From Streptomyces sclerotialus (GTDB taxonomy: Bacteria; Actinomycetota; Actinomycetes; Streptomycetales; Streptomycetaceae): DNA of 64,000 nt. Below the pieces are notes generated by a model. That model had not been told where the DNA came from. It saw only the letters and a program-made list of their open reading frames with translations, and did no database searches. Location of the stretch: assembly GCF_040907265.1 (NCBI RefSeq), contig NZ_JBFOHP010000002.1, positions 124,001-188,000 on the forward strand. The letters are read 5' to 3'. The stretch's first letter is position 1. Every line of letters begins with the position of its first letter. This document shows positions 34,855-42,439 of this stretch, in pieces. The translations under genes were made by a program, and so were the position numbers.

Positions 34855-35646
34855 CTACCGCTTGGCGCCGGCCTTGAAGGTGCGGCGCGCCCACACGTAA
34901 CCGACGATGCTGAGGCCTACGCACCAGGCGAGGCCGATGACCGCGCTGCTGCCGATCCCGGTGCCGAGCCACAGGCCGCGCAGCGTCTCGATGATCGGTG
35001 TGAACGGCTGGTACTCGGCGAACCAGCGCAGACCGGTGGGCATCGACTCGGTCGGCACGATGGCACTGCCGATGAACGGCAGGAACGTCAGCGGCATCGG
35101 GATGTTGCTGGCCGTCTCGACGTTCTTGGCGACCAGGCCGATACCGGCGCAGAGCCAGGTCAGCGCCAGGGTGAGGAGGGCGAGCAGGCCGATCGCGGCG
35201 AGCCATTCGACGGGCGTGGCGTCGGGACGGAAGCCCGCGAGGAGCGCGACGCCGATGACGAGGGTGATGCTGATCATCGTCTGGATCACGCTGCCGACCA
35301 CGTGGCCGGTGAGGAACGAGGCACGGGAGATCGGCATCGTACGGAAGCGGTTGACGATGCCTTCGGTCTTGTCGACGCAGACGCTGATCGCGGTGGTCAG
35401 GGCGCCGGACGTGGCGGCCATCAGGATGATGCCGGGCGCGAGGTAGTCGATGTACTCGCCACCGCCGGCGGCCGACGCTCCGATGCCGCTGCCCAGGGCG
35501 GTGCCGAAGGCGTAGTTGAACAGCAGCAGCATCATGATGGGCATGATGACGACGGTGAGGGTCAGGGACGGGTAGCGCAGGGCCTTCTTGAGGTTGCGCC
35601 GCAGCATCGTCCTGGAGTCTCTTGCGGCGTAGGACATGGTGGCCAT
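34855..35646 (-). CDS. ABC-2 type transporter permease
   Basis: A 263-residue integral membrane protein with six helices, DrrB-like. MLRRNLKKALRYPSLTLTVVIMPIMMLLLFNYAFGTAL is the typical N-terminus. NRFRTMPISRASFLTGHVVGSVIQTMI is the conserved coupling loop region, and PLTFLPFIGSAIVPTESMP precedes the last helices. Its ATG overlaps the ATPase stop (TGATG), so the pair is translationally coupled. Together they would export a drug or lipid. Confidence 0.93.
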   Translation of the reverse strand: MATMSYAARDSRTMLRRNLKKALRYPSLTLTVVIMPIMMLLLFNYAFGTALGSGIGASAAGGGEYIDYLAPGIILMAATSGALTTAISVCVDKTEGIVNRFRTMPISRASFLTGHVVGSVIQTMISITLVIGVALLAGFRPDATPVEWLAAIGLLALLTLALTWLCAGIGLVAKNVETASNIPMPLTFLPFIGSAIVPTESMPTGLRWFAEYQPFTPIIETLRGLWLGTGIGSSAVIGLAWCVGLSIVGYVWARRTFKAGAKR

Positions 35647-36704
35647 CAGGCGTTCTCCTTGGATGACTCGGCGGTGCCGGGTAAGACGACGGTGTTGGAC
35701 GAAGCGACGGTGTTGGGCGAAGCGACGGTGTCGGCGGGGCGGGGCCGGCCGGTGAGGGTCAGGAAGACGTCGTCGAGGTCGGGGGTGTGTACGGTGAGCG
35801 ACTCGGCCTGGACGGCGGTGGACTCCAGCGTGTCGAGGACGGCCCGCAGGTTGGGGAGGGAACCGTCGCTGGGGATCTGCAGGGTGAGGGAGTCCTCGTC
35901 GCGCGTGGCGATGCCGAAGATGCTCGCGGCGGTGTCCAGGCCCTGGGCGTCGGCGAACCGTACCCGGATGTGACCGCCGGGGATGCGCTGCTTCAGCTCG
36001 TCGGCGGTGCCCTCGGCGATCAGCCTGCCGTGGTCCAGCACGGCTATGCGGTCGGCGAGTTGGTCGGCCTCTTCGAGGTACTGGGTGGTCAGGAAGATGG
36101 TCACGCCGTCGTCGGCGACGAGGTCCCGGATGATCTCCCACATGGTGCGGCGGCTGCGCGGGTCGAGCCCGGTGGTGGGCTCGTCGAGGAAGATGATGCG
36201 CGGATCGCCGACCAGGGTCATCGCCAGGTCGAGCTTGCGCCGCATACCGCCGGAGAAGGTGACGGCGGTCTTGCCCGCCACCTCGGACAGGTCGAAGCGG
36301 CGCAGCAGGTCCTTGGCCCGCCGCTTGCCTTCGCGCCGGTCGAGGTGGTGCAGGTCCGCCATGAGGAGCAGGTTCTCCTCGGCGGTCAGCAGGTTGTCGA
36401 CGGCCGAGAACTGGCCGGTGACGCCGATCGCGGAGCGCACCGCGTCGGCGTCCCGGGTCAGATGGCGGCCCGCGACCCAGGCCTCGCCCGCGTCGGCGCC
36501 GATGAGGGTGGAGAGGATCTCCACCGTGGTGGTCTTGCCGGCGCCGTTGGGCCCGAGCAGCGCAAAGATGGTGCCTTCGGCGATGTTCAGGTCGATGCCG
36601 TCGAGCACGAGCTTGTCGCCGTAGGACTTGCGCAGTCCGGTGGCGGTGATCGCCGCTGCCGTCGCGTTCGCTGCGACAGCCGCGGTTTTCTGGAGGGCAG
36701 TCAT
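35646..36704 (-). CDS. ABC transporter ATP-binding protein, DrrA-like
   Basis: A 352-residue ATPase. Walker A is LLGPNGAGKTTTVEIL, the signature is FSGGMRRKLDLAMTLVGDP, and Walker B is RIIFLDEPTTGLDPRSRR, followed by the switch His region (TIFLTTQYLEEADQLADRIAVLDHG). The C-terminal 80 residues are the accessory domain of daunorubicin-resistance-type ATPases. The start MTALQKTAAV replaces a longer frame that lacks a ribosome site. It forms an operon with DUF4097 and RHH genes upstream and the permease downstream. Confidence 0.94.
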   Translation of the reverse strand: MTALQKTAAVAANATAAAITATGLRKSYGDKLVLDGIDLNIAEGTIFALLGPNGAGKTTTVEILSTLIGADAGEAWVAGRHLTRDADAVRSAIGVTGQFSAVDNLLTAEENLLLMADLHHLDRREGKRRAKDLLRRFDLSEVAGKTAVTFSGGMRRKLDLAMTLVGDPRIIFLDEPTTGLDPRSRRTMWEIIRDLVADDGVTIFLTTQYLEEADQLADRIAVLDHGRLIAEGTADELKQRIPGGHIRVRFADAQGLDTAASIFGIATRDEDSLTLQIPSDGSLPNLRAVLDTLESTAVQAESLTVHTPDLDDVFLTLTGRPRPADTVASPNTVASSNTVVLPGTAESSKENA

Positions 36705-36781
36705 ACCGCTTTCCCTTCGGAGGTGAGGAGTTGGGGTACGCCCGGTGGTAAGCCGCGGCGCCCGGCTCGGGGCGCGCACCG

Positions 36782-37672
36782 TCAGGCGCGGCGGATGATG
36801 ATGTCGCCGCCCGAGGTCCGGGCGTGCACCTCGACGGTCTCGTCGGAGTCCGCGGGGCCGGCGGCGGAGCCGAGCGAATTGCGTACCGTGCCGTACTTGG
36901 TGTGCACGTCGAGCCAGGCGGCGGTGCCCTCGTGGATGCCCACTTCGAGTTCGCCGACGGAGGTGTGCAGGTCGATGCGGCCGCGGGTGACGTCGCCGAC
37001 GCGGATGGCGCCGACGGAGGACTTCGCGTCGACCTCGGCGTGGGCGACGCCGACCTCGATCCCGCCTTGGGCGGACTTGGCGTTGACACTGCCGTGCGCG
37101 ATGCCGACGGAAATGGCGCCGTTGGCCGCGTTGGCCTTCAGGACGCCGGTGACCTCGCCGATCTCGGTCGCGCCGAGGCCGTTCTTGACGGTCGCCGAGC
37201 CGGTGACCGTGCCGACCTCGATCGGGCCCGCGCCGATGACTTCGACGTCCCCGGTCGAGCGGGTCAGGCGGATGTCACCGAGGTCGGTCTTGAGGTTGCC
37301 GCCGGCCACCTCGTCGACCTGGAGGTCGCCGAGCGAGGTCTTGAGCGTGACTTCCCCGAAGCGGCCTTCGCAGTGGATGCTGCCCATGCCCGTGGTGCCC
37401 CGGATTTCCGAACCCGCGGGCAGTTCGATGCTCACCTCGATGGAGCCCGGCTTGCCGAACGGGGACCGCCTCTTGGGCGTCTTGACCGTGAGGCGGCCGT
37501 CCGAGCAGGTGACCTGGGTCTGCTGTACGGCGCGTACGTCGTTGTCGTCGGAACCGTTGCTCGGCAGCACCTCCACGACCGTGTCGGTGCGCTTGCCCGC
37601 GGTGATGCGTGCGGTGCCGGCAGCCAGCTCAAGGGTTGCGGAGATCGGTTCGGGGGTCTCGAAAGTTGGCAT
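36782..37672 (-). CDS. DUF4097 beta-helix repeat protein
   Basis: A 296-residue protein of the DUF4097/adhesin-like family. From residue 90 on it is made of successive short beta-strand turns (GEVTLKTSLGDLQVDEV, GNLKTDLGDIRLTRSTGDVEV and so on) that would build a right-handed beta-helix. There is no signal peptide or anchor. The ATG has GAGGACGGGAC upstream. This gene frequently sits with an RHH regulator and an ABC-2 transporter in Streptomyces. A role in scaffolding or envelope-stress sensing is guessed, not known. Confidence 0.9.
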   Translation of the reverse strand: MPTFETPEPISATLELAAGTARITAGKRTDTVVEVLPSNGSDDNDVRAVQQTQVTCSDGRLTVKTPKRRSPFGKPGSIEVSIELPAGSEIRGTTGMGSIHCEGRFGEVTLKTSLGDLQVDEVAGGNLKTDLGDIRLTRSTGDVEVIGAGPIEVGTVTGSATVKNGLGATEIGEVTGVLKANAANGAISVGIAHGSVNAKSAQGGIEVGVAHAEVDAKSSVGAIRVGDVTRGRIDLHTSVGELEVGIHEGTAAWLDVHTKYGTVRNSLGSAAGPADSDETVEVHARTSGGDIIIRRA

Positions 37673-37779
37673 GACTGTCCCGTCCTCTTGGCTTCGGTAA
37701 GTGAACCCGCTGGTGAGGCGGGTGATGAGTGTCGTCGGCGGGATGGGTCGGCGATCCGTCGGTGAAGGGAAGGTGAGTG

Positions 37780-37925
37780 CGGTGGCGCCGTGGTGCGGTG
37801 GTGCAGTGGCGTCGTGGTGCGGTGGTGCGGTGGTGCGGTGGCGCCGCGGTGCAGTAGTGCAGTGGCGCCGTGGAATGAAGCTGGCGTGGTGGTGCGGTGG
37901 AATGAAGCTGGCGTGGTGGGGCTGG
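37780..37925. repeat. GTGGTGCG-rich array plus a 28-bp duplication
   Basis: Irregular 8-9-bp units (GTGGTGCGGTGGTGCAGTGG) are followed by GGAATGAAGCTGGCGTGGTG twice with a 28-bp period (about 37870 and 37898). It lies between the RHH and DUF4097 genes. Confidence 0.85.
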
Positions 37926-37944
37926 GGGCGGTGGTCCGGCGGCT

Positions 37945-38481
37945 CTAGCGGACCCAGCCGGTGAAGCCCCGGCTACCCGAGTCCTTGCCGCGACCCGACG
38001 GGCTTGCACGACGCTCACCGCCGTCGAGGGCAGTGGAAACGGCCCGCACCAGCCAGGCGTTGACCGACAGGCCCTCCGCCGCCGCAGCACTCTCGGCTCG
38101 GGCCTTGAGGTGGGCGGGCAGACGGAAGTTGATCCGCGCCATGGCGCCGTCGTCGGCGTCCGCGGGCGGGGGCGGTGGTGCGGCGGCCGCGGCGGGTACC
38201 GTGACCGGCTCCTGCGCCCCTTGGAACGGCTCGGGGACGGGCGGCGCCGTCACCACGAACTCCGGGTCGAGTCCGCGCAGCCGTACGTCGACCGAGCCCG
38301 GCGCCAGCTCCCGCGTGACCTCGCCCATGGCGGCGGACAGTGCGTTGAGCAGGGTCAGCCGGGCGGCGGACTCCAGAGGGGCAGTGAGCCGGTCGGCGAG
38401 GGCGCGGGCATCGTCACCGCCGGCGTCCGCAGCGACGGCCAGCTGTTGCCGGAGGTTATCGACGTAGGGCGTGAGGTCCAT
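37945..38481 (-). CDS. ribbon-helix-helix (HicB/Arc-like) regulator
   Basis: A 178-residue protein. Residues 1-75 are helical (DLTPYVDNLRQQLAVAADAG and on), then a Pro/Ala linker (AAAAAPPPPPAD). The C-terminal DNA-binding ribbon-helix-helix is MARINFRLPAHLKARAESAAAAEGLSVNAWLVRAVSTAL at about 113-151, of the HicB/Arc type. It is first in an apparent operon with DUF4097 and the ABC transporter. Several ATGGC half-sites just upstream probably form its own operator. Confidence 0.88.
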   Translation of the reverse strand: MDLTPYVDNLRQQLAVAADAGGDDARALADRLTAPLESAARLTLLNALSAAMGEVTRELAPGSVDVRLRGLDPEFVVTAPPVPEPFQGAQEPVTVPAAAAAPPPPPADADDGAMARINFRLPAHLKARAESAAAAEGLSVNAWLVRAVSTALDGGERRASPSGRGKDSGSRGFTGWVR

Positions 38482-38484
38482 GAC

Positions 38485-38522
38485 GCCATCATGGCACACC
38501 GATGGCACCATGGCGAGCCATC
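38485..38522. promoter_or_regulatory. cluster of ATGGC half-sites, candidate RHH operator
   Basis: GCCAT (38485), ATGGC (38491), ATGGC (38502), ATGGC (38510) and GCCAT (38517) crowd within 38 bp, beginning 4 bp upstream of the RHH start. GCCAT-C-ATGGC is a perfect dyad, and GATGGC (38501) with GCCATC (38517) is another. RHH proteins bind arrays of such short boxes. The gap on to 38844 also has GCCATGGCGCC and TGGCGCCACAGTGGCGCC motifs and no gene. Confidence 0.6.
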
Positions 38523-38844
38523 TTGGCTCCTTTTTGGCGCGCACGCCTCTGAACTGCGTTTTCCCCTTTGAATTGATTCGCCATGGCGCCGTATGGAGAG
38601 CGATGCGCCCCACGACGGCGCCGCGGTGGCGCCACAGTGGCGCCGTCGAACAGCAGGCCGGGCGCCACCCCACCACCGGCCTGGCACCACGCATTGCGGG
38701 ACCGGCCCCTACGGCCGACACCCCCCCTCCTCCCCCCACGGCCGACGCCTCCTGTGAGGACTCCGATGCCGCCGCCTGCCAGGAGTGGCGGCGCACAGCA
38801 GGCCCGGGGCTTGCGCGGCCATGCCGCCCATGAAAACCGTCAGA

Positions 38845-39519
38845 TCAGGTCAGGAGGCCGCGCCAGCGGTCGGCCGACTCCATCATGTCCTGGATGACCC
38901 GTTCCAGGAACGTGCCACCCCTGGCCAGCCGCTGCCCCACGGGAGTGTCGAGTCCCAATGTCTCCGCCGCCGCCATCGCGGCCCGCGCCGCTTCGAGCGT
39001 CTGCCGCGAACTGATCGCGATCGAGTGGTACCAGGCCTCGTCGTCGACCACGTAGATGTCGCGGCGCCGCTGCGGATCGCGCTCACGACGGACATACCCC
39101 TGCTCCACCAGGAAGTTCACCGCCACGGAGACGGAAGCCGGGCTGACCTTCAGCCTGCGGGTCAGCTCGGCCGCGGTACGCCTGCCGTCCTCGGACAGCA
39201 ACAGGTCGACGTGCACACGCGCCGTCATCCTCGGCAGCCCCGACCTGACCGCTGTTTCGATGATCTCCGCTTCCACCGCGCCGTCCGGCACTCCGGCCGC
39301 GCGTGGGGGTGCCGGTGTGCCACGCCGCGCCCGTTGGACCGTCGCCTGGTGCGCCTGCTGAGGCCGGTAGTCACCGGGGCCGCCGTTGCGTGCGACCTCC
39401 CGGCTGATCGTCGAGGTCGGCCGGCCGAGCCGCCTGGCGATCTCGGCGTACGAGAGCCCGTCGGCGAGTCCGGTCGCGATGCACTGGCGCTCCTGCTGGG
39501 TCAACCGTCCTCCTGGCAT
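38845..39519 (-). CDS. GbsR/MarR-type regulator with IS30-like N-terminal HTH
   Basis: A 224-residue regulator. Residues 1-60 (GGRLTQQERQCIATGLADGLSYAEIARRLGRPTSTISREVARNGG) match the helix-turn-helix at the start of IS30 transposases. Residues 100-200 are a winged helix of the GbsR/MarR kind (AELTRRLKVSPASVSVAVNFLVEQGYVRRERDPQRRRDIYVV). Combining a transposase-type HTH with GbsR is a recognised actinobacterial arrangement. It has two DNA-binding modules. It is divergent from the second P450 gene, its likely target. Confidence 0.9.
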   Translation of the reverse strand: MPGGRLTQQERQCIATGLADGLSYAEIARRLGRPTSTISREVARNGGPGDYRPQQAHQATVQRARRGTPAPPRAAGVPDGAVEAEIIETAVRSGLPRMTARVHVDLLLSEDGRRTAAELTRRLKVSPASVSVAVNFLVEQGYVRRERDPQRRRDIYVVDDEAWYHSIAISSRQTLEAARAAMAAAETLGLDTPVGQRLARGGTFLERVIQDMMESADRWRGLLT

Positions 39520-39547
39520 GCCGTCAGTATTGCTTTCGCCTCCATTC

Positions 39548-39565
39548 GTTGCAACGCAACGTTGC
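39548..39565. promoter_or_regulatory. TGCAAC-type operator
   Basis: GTTGCAAC directly followed by GCAACGTTGC gives two adjoining palindromes. A third copy of the box (ATGCAACGTAG) lies in the P450 promoter at 39645-39655. The adjacent GbsR-type protein is the likely ligand. Confidence 0.65.
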
Positions 39566-39629
39566 ATTCGGCCTCAGCGTCATTGCATCAAATAACCGCC
39601 CTGTACCTGCAGTTTCGCGTTTTAGTCGA

Positions 39630-39658
39630 TTGACGCAATTCTGAATGCAACGTAGCTT
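39630..39658 (+). promoter_or_regulatory. sigma-70 type promoter for the second P450
   Basis: TTGACG (39630-39635), a 17-bp spacer and TAGCTT (39653-39658). The spacer includes ATGCAACG, so repressor binding would block polymerase. The P450 start lies 40 bp downstream. Confidence 0.7.
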
Positions 39659-39697
39659 TCGAGGGACGCCAAACAAGTCCTGTCGTGAGATGAGGAA

Positions 39698-40900
39698 ATG
39701 GCCATGGGGGAACCTCTCCACACCGTCACCGCGCTGCCGACGGAACGTCGGCCCGGCTGCCCCTTCGACCCGCCGGCAGAGCTGACAGACGCCCGCCGGC
39801 ACGGCTCCATCAGCCGTTACACCCACCCCGGCCCCGCTGGGAAACCCGGCTGGCTGATCACCGGGTACGACCTGGTCAGGCAGGTCCTGGCCGACTCGCG
39901 GTTCAGCTCTCGCAAAGAGCTCCTGAACGTGGTCGACTTCGAGATTCCTCCGGCGCCGCCCGGCGAGTTCCTCCTCATGGACGACCCGGAGCACAGGCGC
40001 TACCGCAAGCCGCTGGCGGGCAAGTTCACCGTACGGCGGATGCGACTGCTCACCGAGCGCATCGAGCAGATCACCACCGACTGCCTGGACGCCATGGAGG
40101 AGGCCGGCCCGCCGGCCGACCTGGTGAGCGCGTTCGCCAAGCCCATCCCCGCCATCGTGATCTGTGAGCTGCTCGGGGTGCCGTACCAGGACCGGGGCTC
40201 CTTCCAGGAGCAGATCGAGTCGTTCATGAACGGGGAGACGAGCGACGAGGATCTGGAAGCGGCCTACACCGCGACCCAGAACTACTGCGCGGAGCTGGTG
40301 GCCGCCAAGCGCGCGAACCCCACCGACGACGTGCTCAGTGAACTCACCGACAGCGATCTGACCGATGAGGAGCTACAGGGGATCAGCCTGATCCTGCTGG
40401 CGGCCGGGCTCGACACCACCGCGAACATGCTGGCGCTGGGCACGTTCGCACTGCTGCAGAATCCGGCACAGCTCGCCGCACTGCGCGCCGATCCCGCGCT
40501 CATCGACCCGGCGGTGGAGGAGCTGCTGCGGTACCTGAGCGTCGCCAAGTCGTTCATGCGGACGGCGCTGGAGGACGTCGAGGTGGGCGGCCAGATCATC
40601 AAGGCCGGCACGACGGTCGTGCTGTCGTACAACACCGCCAACCGCGATCCCGAGCGGTTCGCCGATCCCCACGTGCTCGACCTCCGCAGGCAGGACGGCG
40701 GGCATCTGGCCTTCGGCCACGGCATCCACCAGTGCCTGGGCCAGCAGCTGGCCCGCGTGGAGATGCGGGTCGCGTTCTCCGCGCTGGTCAACCGCTTCCC
40801 CACGCTGCGCCTGGCCGTACCGGCCGAAGAGGTAGCCCTGCGCCCGGAGACCGCGGACATCTACGGGGTGAAGAGCCTCCCGGTGACCTGGGACGTGTAG
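39698..40900 (+). CDS. cytochrome P450, CYP105-like (copy 2)
   Basis: A 400-residue P450. Motifs: [14 protein letters not shown] (I-helix), VEELLRYL (ExxR), [15 protein letters not shown] (haem Cys loop). The ATG at 39698 or the one at 39704 follows GAGATGAGGAA. It lacks its own ferredoxin and may share the one at 33204. Preceded by a clear promoter and regulator sites and followed by a terminator, it is a single-gene unit controlled by the divergent regulator. Substrate unknown. Confidence 0.93.
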   Translation: MAMGEPLHTVTALPTERRPGCPFDPPAELTDARRHGSISRYTHPGPAGKPGWLITGYDLVRQVLADSRFSSRKELLNVVDFEIPPAPPGEFLLMDDPEHRRYRKPLAGKFTVRRMRLLTERIEQITTDCLDAMEEAGPPADLVSAFAKPIPAIVICELLGVPYQDRGSFQEQIESFMNGETSDEDLEAAYTATQNYCAELVAAKRANPTDDVLSELTDSDLTDEELQGISLILLAAGLDTTANMLALGTFALLQNPAQLAALRADPALIDPAVEELLRYLSVAKSFMRTALEDVEVGGQIIKAGTTVVLSYNTANRDPERFADPHVLDLRRQDGGHLAFGHGIHQCLGQQLARVEMRVAFSALVNRFPTLRLAVPAEEVALRPETADIYGVKSLPVTWDV

Positions 40901-40919
40901 CGACGAGTAGCTGGGGCGT

Positions 40920-40949
40920 CCGGTCGCCGCCTCGAAGGCAGGCGACCGG
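40920..40949 (+). terminator. terminator after P450 copy 2
   Basis: CCGGTCGCC pairs with GGCGACCGG (9 bp perfect) across a 12-nt loop, 19 bp after the stop. Confidence 0.85.
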
Positions 40950-40954
40950 CCGCC

Positions 40955-41123
40955 CTCTTCGTCGTCATCACCTCGTCTTCGTCGTCATCACCTCGTCTTC
41001 GTCGTCATCGCCTCGTCATCACCTCATCAGCCCCGTCTCCCCATTGCCTGGTCATCGCCTCGTCTTGCCTCGTCACCGCCTCGTCTTGCCTGGTCATCGC
41101 CTCGTCTTGCCTCGTCATCGCCT
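40955..41123. repeat. 18-20-bp tandem array running into the glycerate kinase gene
   Basis: Two related sub-arrays: CGTCTTCGTCGTCATCACCT (20 bp) at about 40955-41013, and CTCGTCTTGCCTGGTCATCG-like units to 41123. Most of it is translated as the C-terminal tail of the glycerate kinase frame. Confidence 0.88.
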
Positions 41124-42369
41124 TGGCCCGAAGGCGTCTCCGTCCTCGGACTCGTCTCGCAGTTGCTGTGCTCAGCGCTCGGCCGGGTGCCGGTGCGGTG
41201 GTGGGGAGCGGGCGTTCACCGAGGCGAGTGCCGACCAGGACCATGCGGATGGCCTGTTCGGCGGCGTCGGCCAGCAGCGTGGTGGCGCCGGCCATGGCCT
41301 CGTGCTGCGACATGGGGCCACAGCAGATGCAGGCGTACGCGTCGATCCCGGCCGTACGGGTCTCCGCGGCGCCGCGGCCGATGGTGCCGGCCAGCGCGAT
41401 GACCTGTTTTCCCTGCCGTTTGGCGCGGCGGGCGACCTCGGCCGGGATCTTGCCGTGCGGAGTCTGGTGGTCCAGCGCTCCTTCCGCAGTGATGACCAGG
41501 TCGGCCGCGGCCAGCTGCGCGTCGAGTTCCGCGTACCCCGGAAGGGCGTCGAAACGGGGCAGCAGCCGGGCGCCGAGGGCGGCGGCCAGTCCTGCGCCCA
41601 GTCCGCCGGAGGCCCCTCCGCCCGGTGTGTGCCGTACGTCTGTGCCGCACCGGCGTTCCAGCAACTCGGCCCAGTGGTCCATGGCCGCAGCCAGTTCTTC
41701 CACCTGGACGTCCGTAGCACCTTTCTGCGGCCCGAAGACCCGGGCGACGCCGCGCTCGCCGGTCAGGACGTTGCACGGATTGCAGGCGACGAGTACCTCC
41801 GTACCGGCCAGGCGTACGTCCAGGCCGTCGAGGTCCAGGGTGGTGGCGCGGAGCAGGCCGCTGCCGCCCGCCGGAACGGGACGGCCGTCGGCGTCGAGTA
41901 CGCGGGCGCCCAGCGCGGTCAGGGCGCCCGCGCCGCCGTCGCAGGTTCCCGAATCGCCGCAGCCGACCACGATCCGTTCGCAACGCTGGTCGAGGGCGGC
42001 ACGGATCAGTTCCCCGACCCCGTAGGTGGTGGTGCGGCCGGGGTCCCGGGCGTCGTCGGGAACGAGTGCGAGTCCTGCCGCCGCGGCCATCTCGACGACC
42101 GCGGTCAGCGGGCCGGCACCGCCCAGGACGGCGATGTGCGAGGAGACGACGTCGCCAGTGGGCCCGGTGACCGTCACCGGCACCACGCGTCCGCCACTGG
42201 CGGCGGCCAGCGTACGGGCGGTGCCCTCGCCACCGTCGACCAGGGAGACGGCGGATGTGCAGGCGTCGGGGAGTACGCGCCGGATCCCGTCACTGATCGC
42301 CGCGCCGACCGCCTCGACGGACAGGCACTCCTTGAAGCCACTGGGGGCGACCAAAACACGCAAGAACAT
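41005..42369 (-). CDS. glycerate kinase with repeat-encoded C-terminal tail
   Basis: A 454-residue protein of the GlxK/GarK-type glycerate 2-kinase family. MFLRVLVAPSGFKECLSVEAVGAAISDGIRR is the typical start; VDGGEGTARTLAAASGG, VVGCGDSGTCDGGAGAL, and GGGASGGLGAGLAAALGARLLPRFD are the conserved active-site loops. It phosphorylates D-glycerate from glyoxylate or allantoin breakdown. The family is normally about 370-390 residues. Here the last 70 or so residues (RRLRAKAMTRQDEAMTRQDEAV and on) come from the tandem array, which seems to have removed the original stop. It lies 70 bp downstream of the SLC13-type transporter gene. Confidence 0.92.
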   Translation of the reverse strand: MFLRVLVAPSGFKECLSVEAVGAAISDGIRRVLPDACTSAVSLVDGGEGTARTLAAASGGRVVPVTVTGPTGDVVSSHIAVLGGAGPLTAVVEMAAAAGLALVPDDARDPGRTTTYGVGELIRAALDQRCERIVVGCGDSGTCDGGAGALTALGARVLDADGRPVPAGGSGLLRATTLDLDGLDVRLAGTEVLVACNPCNVLTGERGVARVFGPQKGATDVQVEELAAAMDHWAELLERRCGTDVRHTPGGGASGGLGAGLAAALGARLLPRFDALPGYAELDAQLAAADLVITAEGALDHQTPHGKIPAEVARRAKRQGKQVIALAGTIGRGAAETRTAGIDAYACICCGPMSQHEAMAGATTLLADAAEQAIRMVLVGTRLGERPLPTTAPAPGRALSTATARRVRGRRRLRAKAMTRQDEAMTRQDEAVTRQDEAMTRQWGDGADEVMTRR

Positions 42370-42439
42370 GAGCCTTTTCCGATTCCTCGGGCGGCGGCCC
42401 CGCGCGGGGCCGCCATGTCGTACACGCTGCGCGGTGTGC

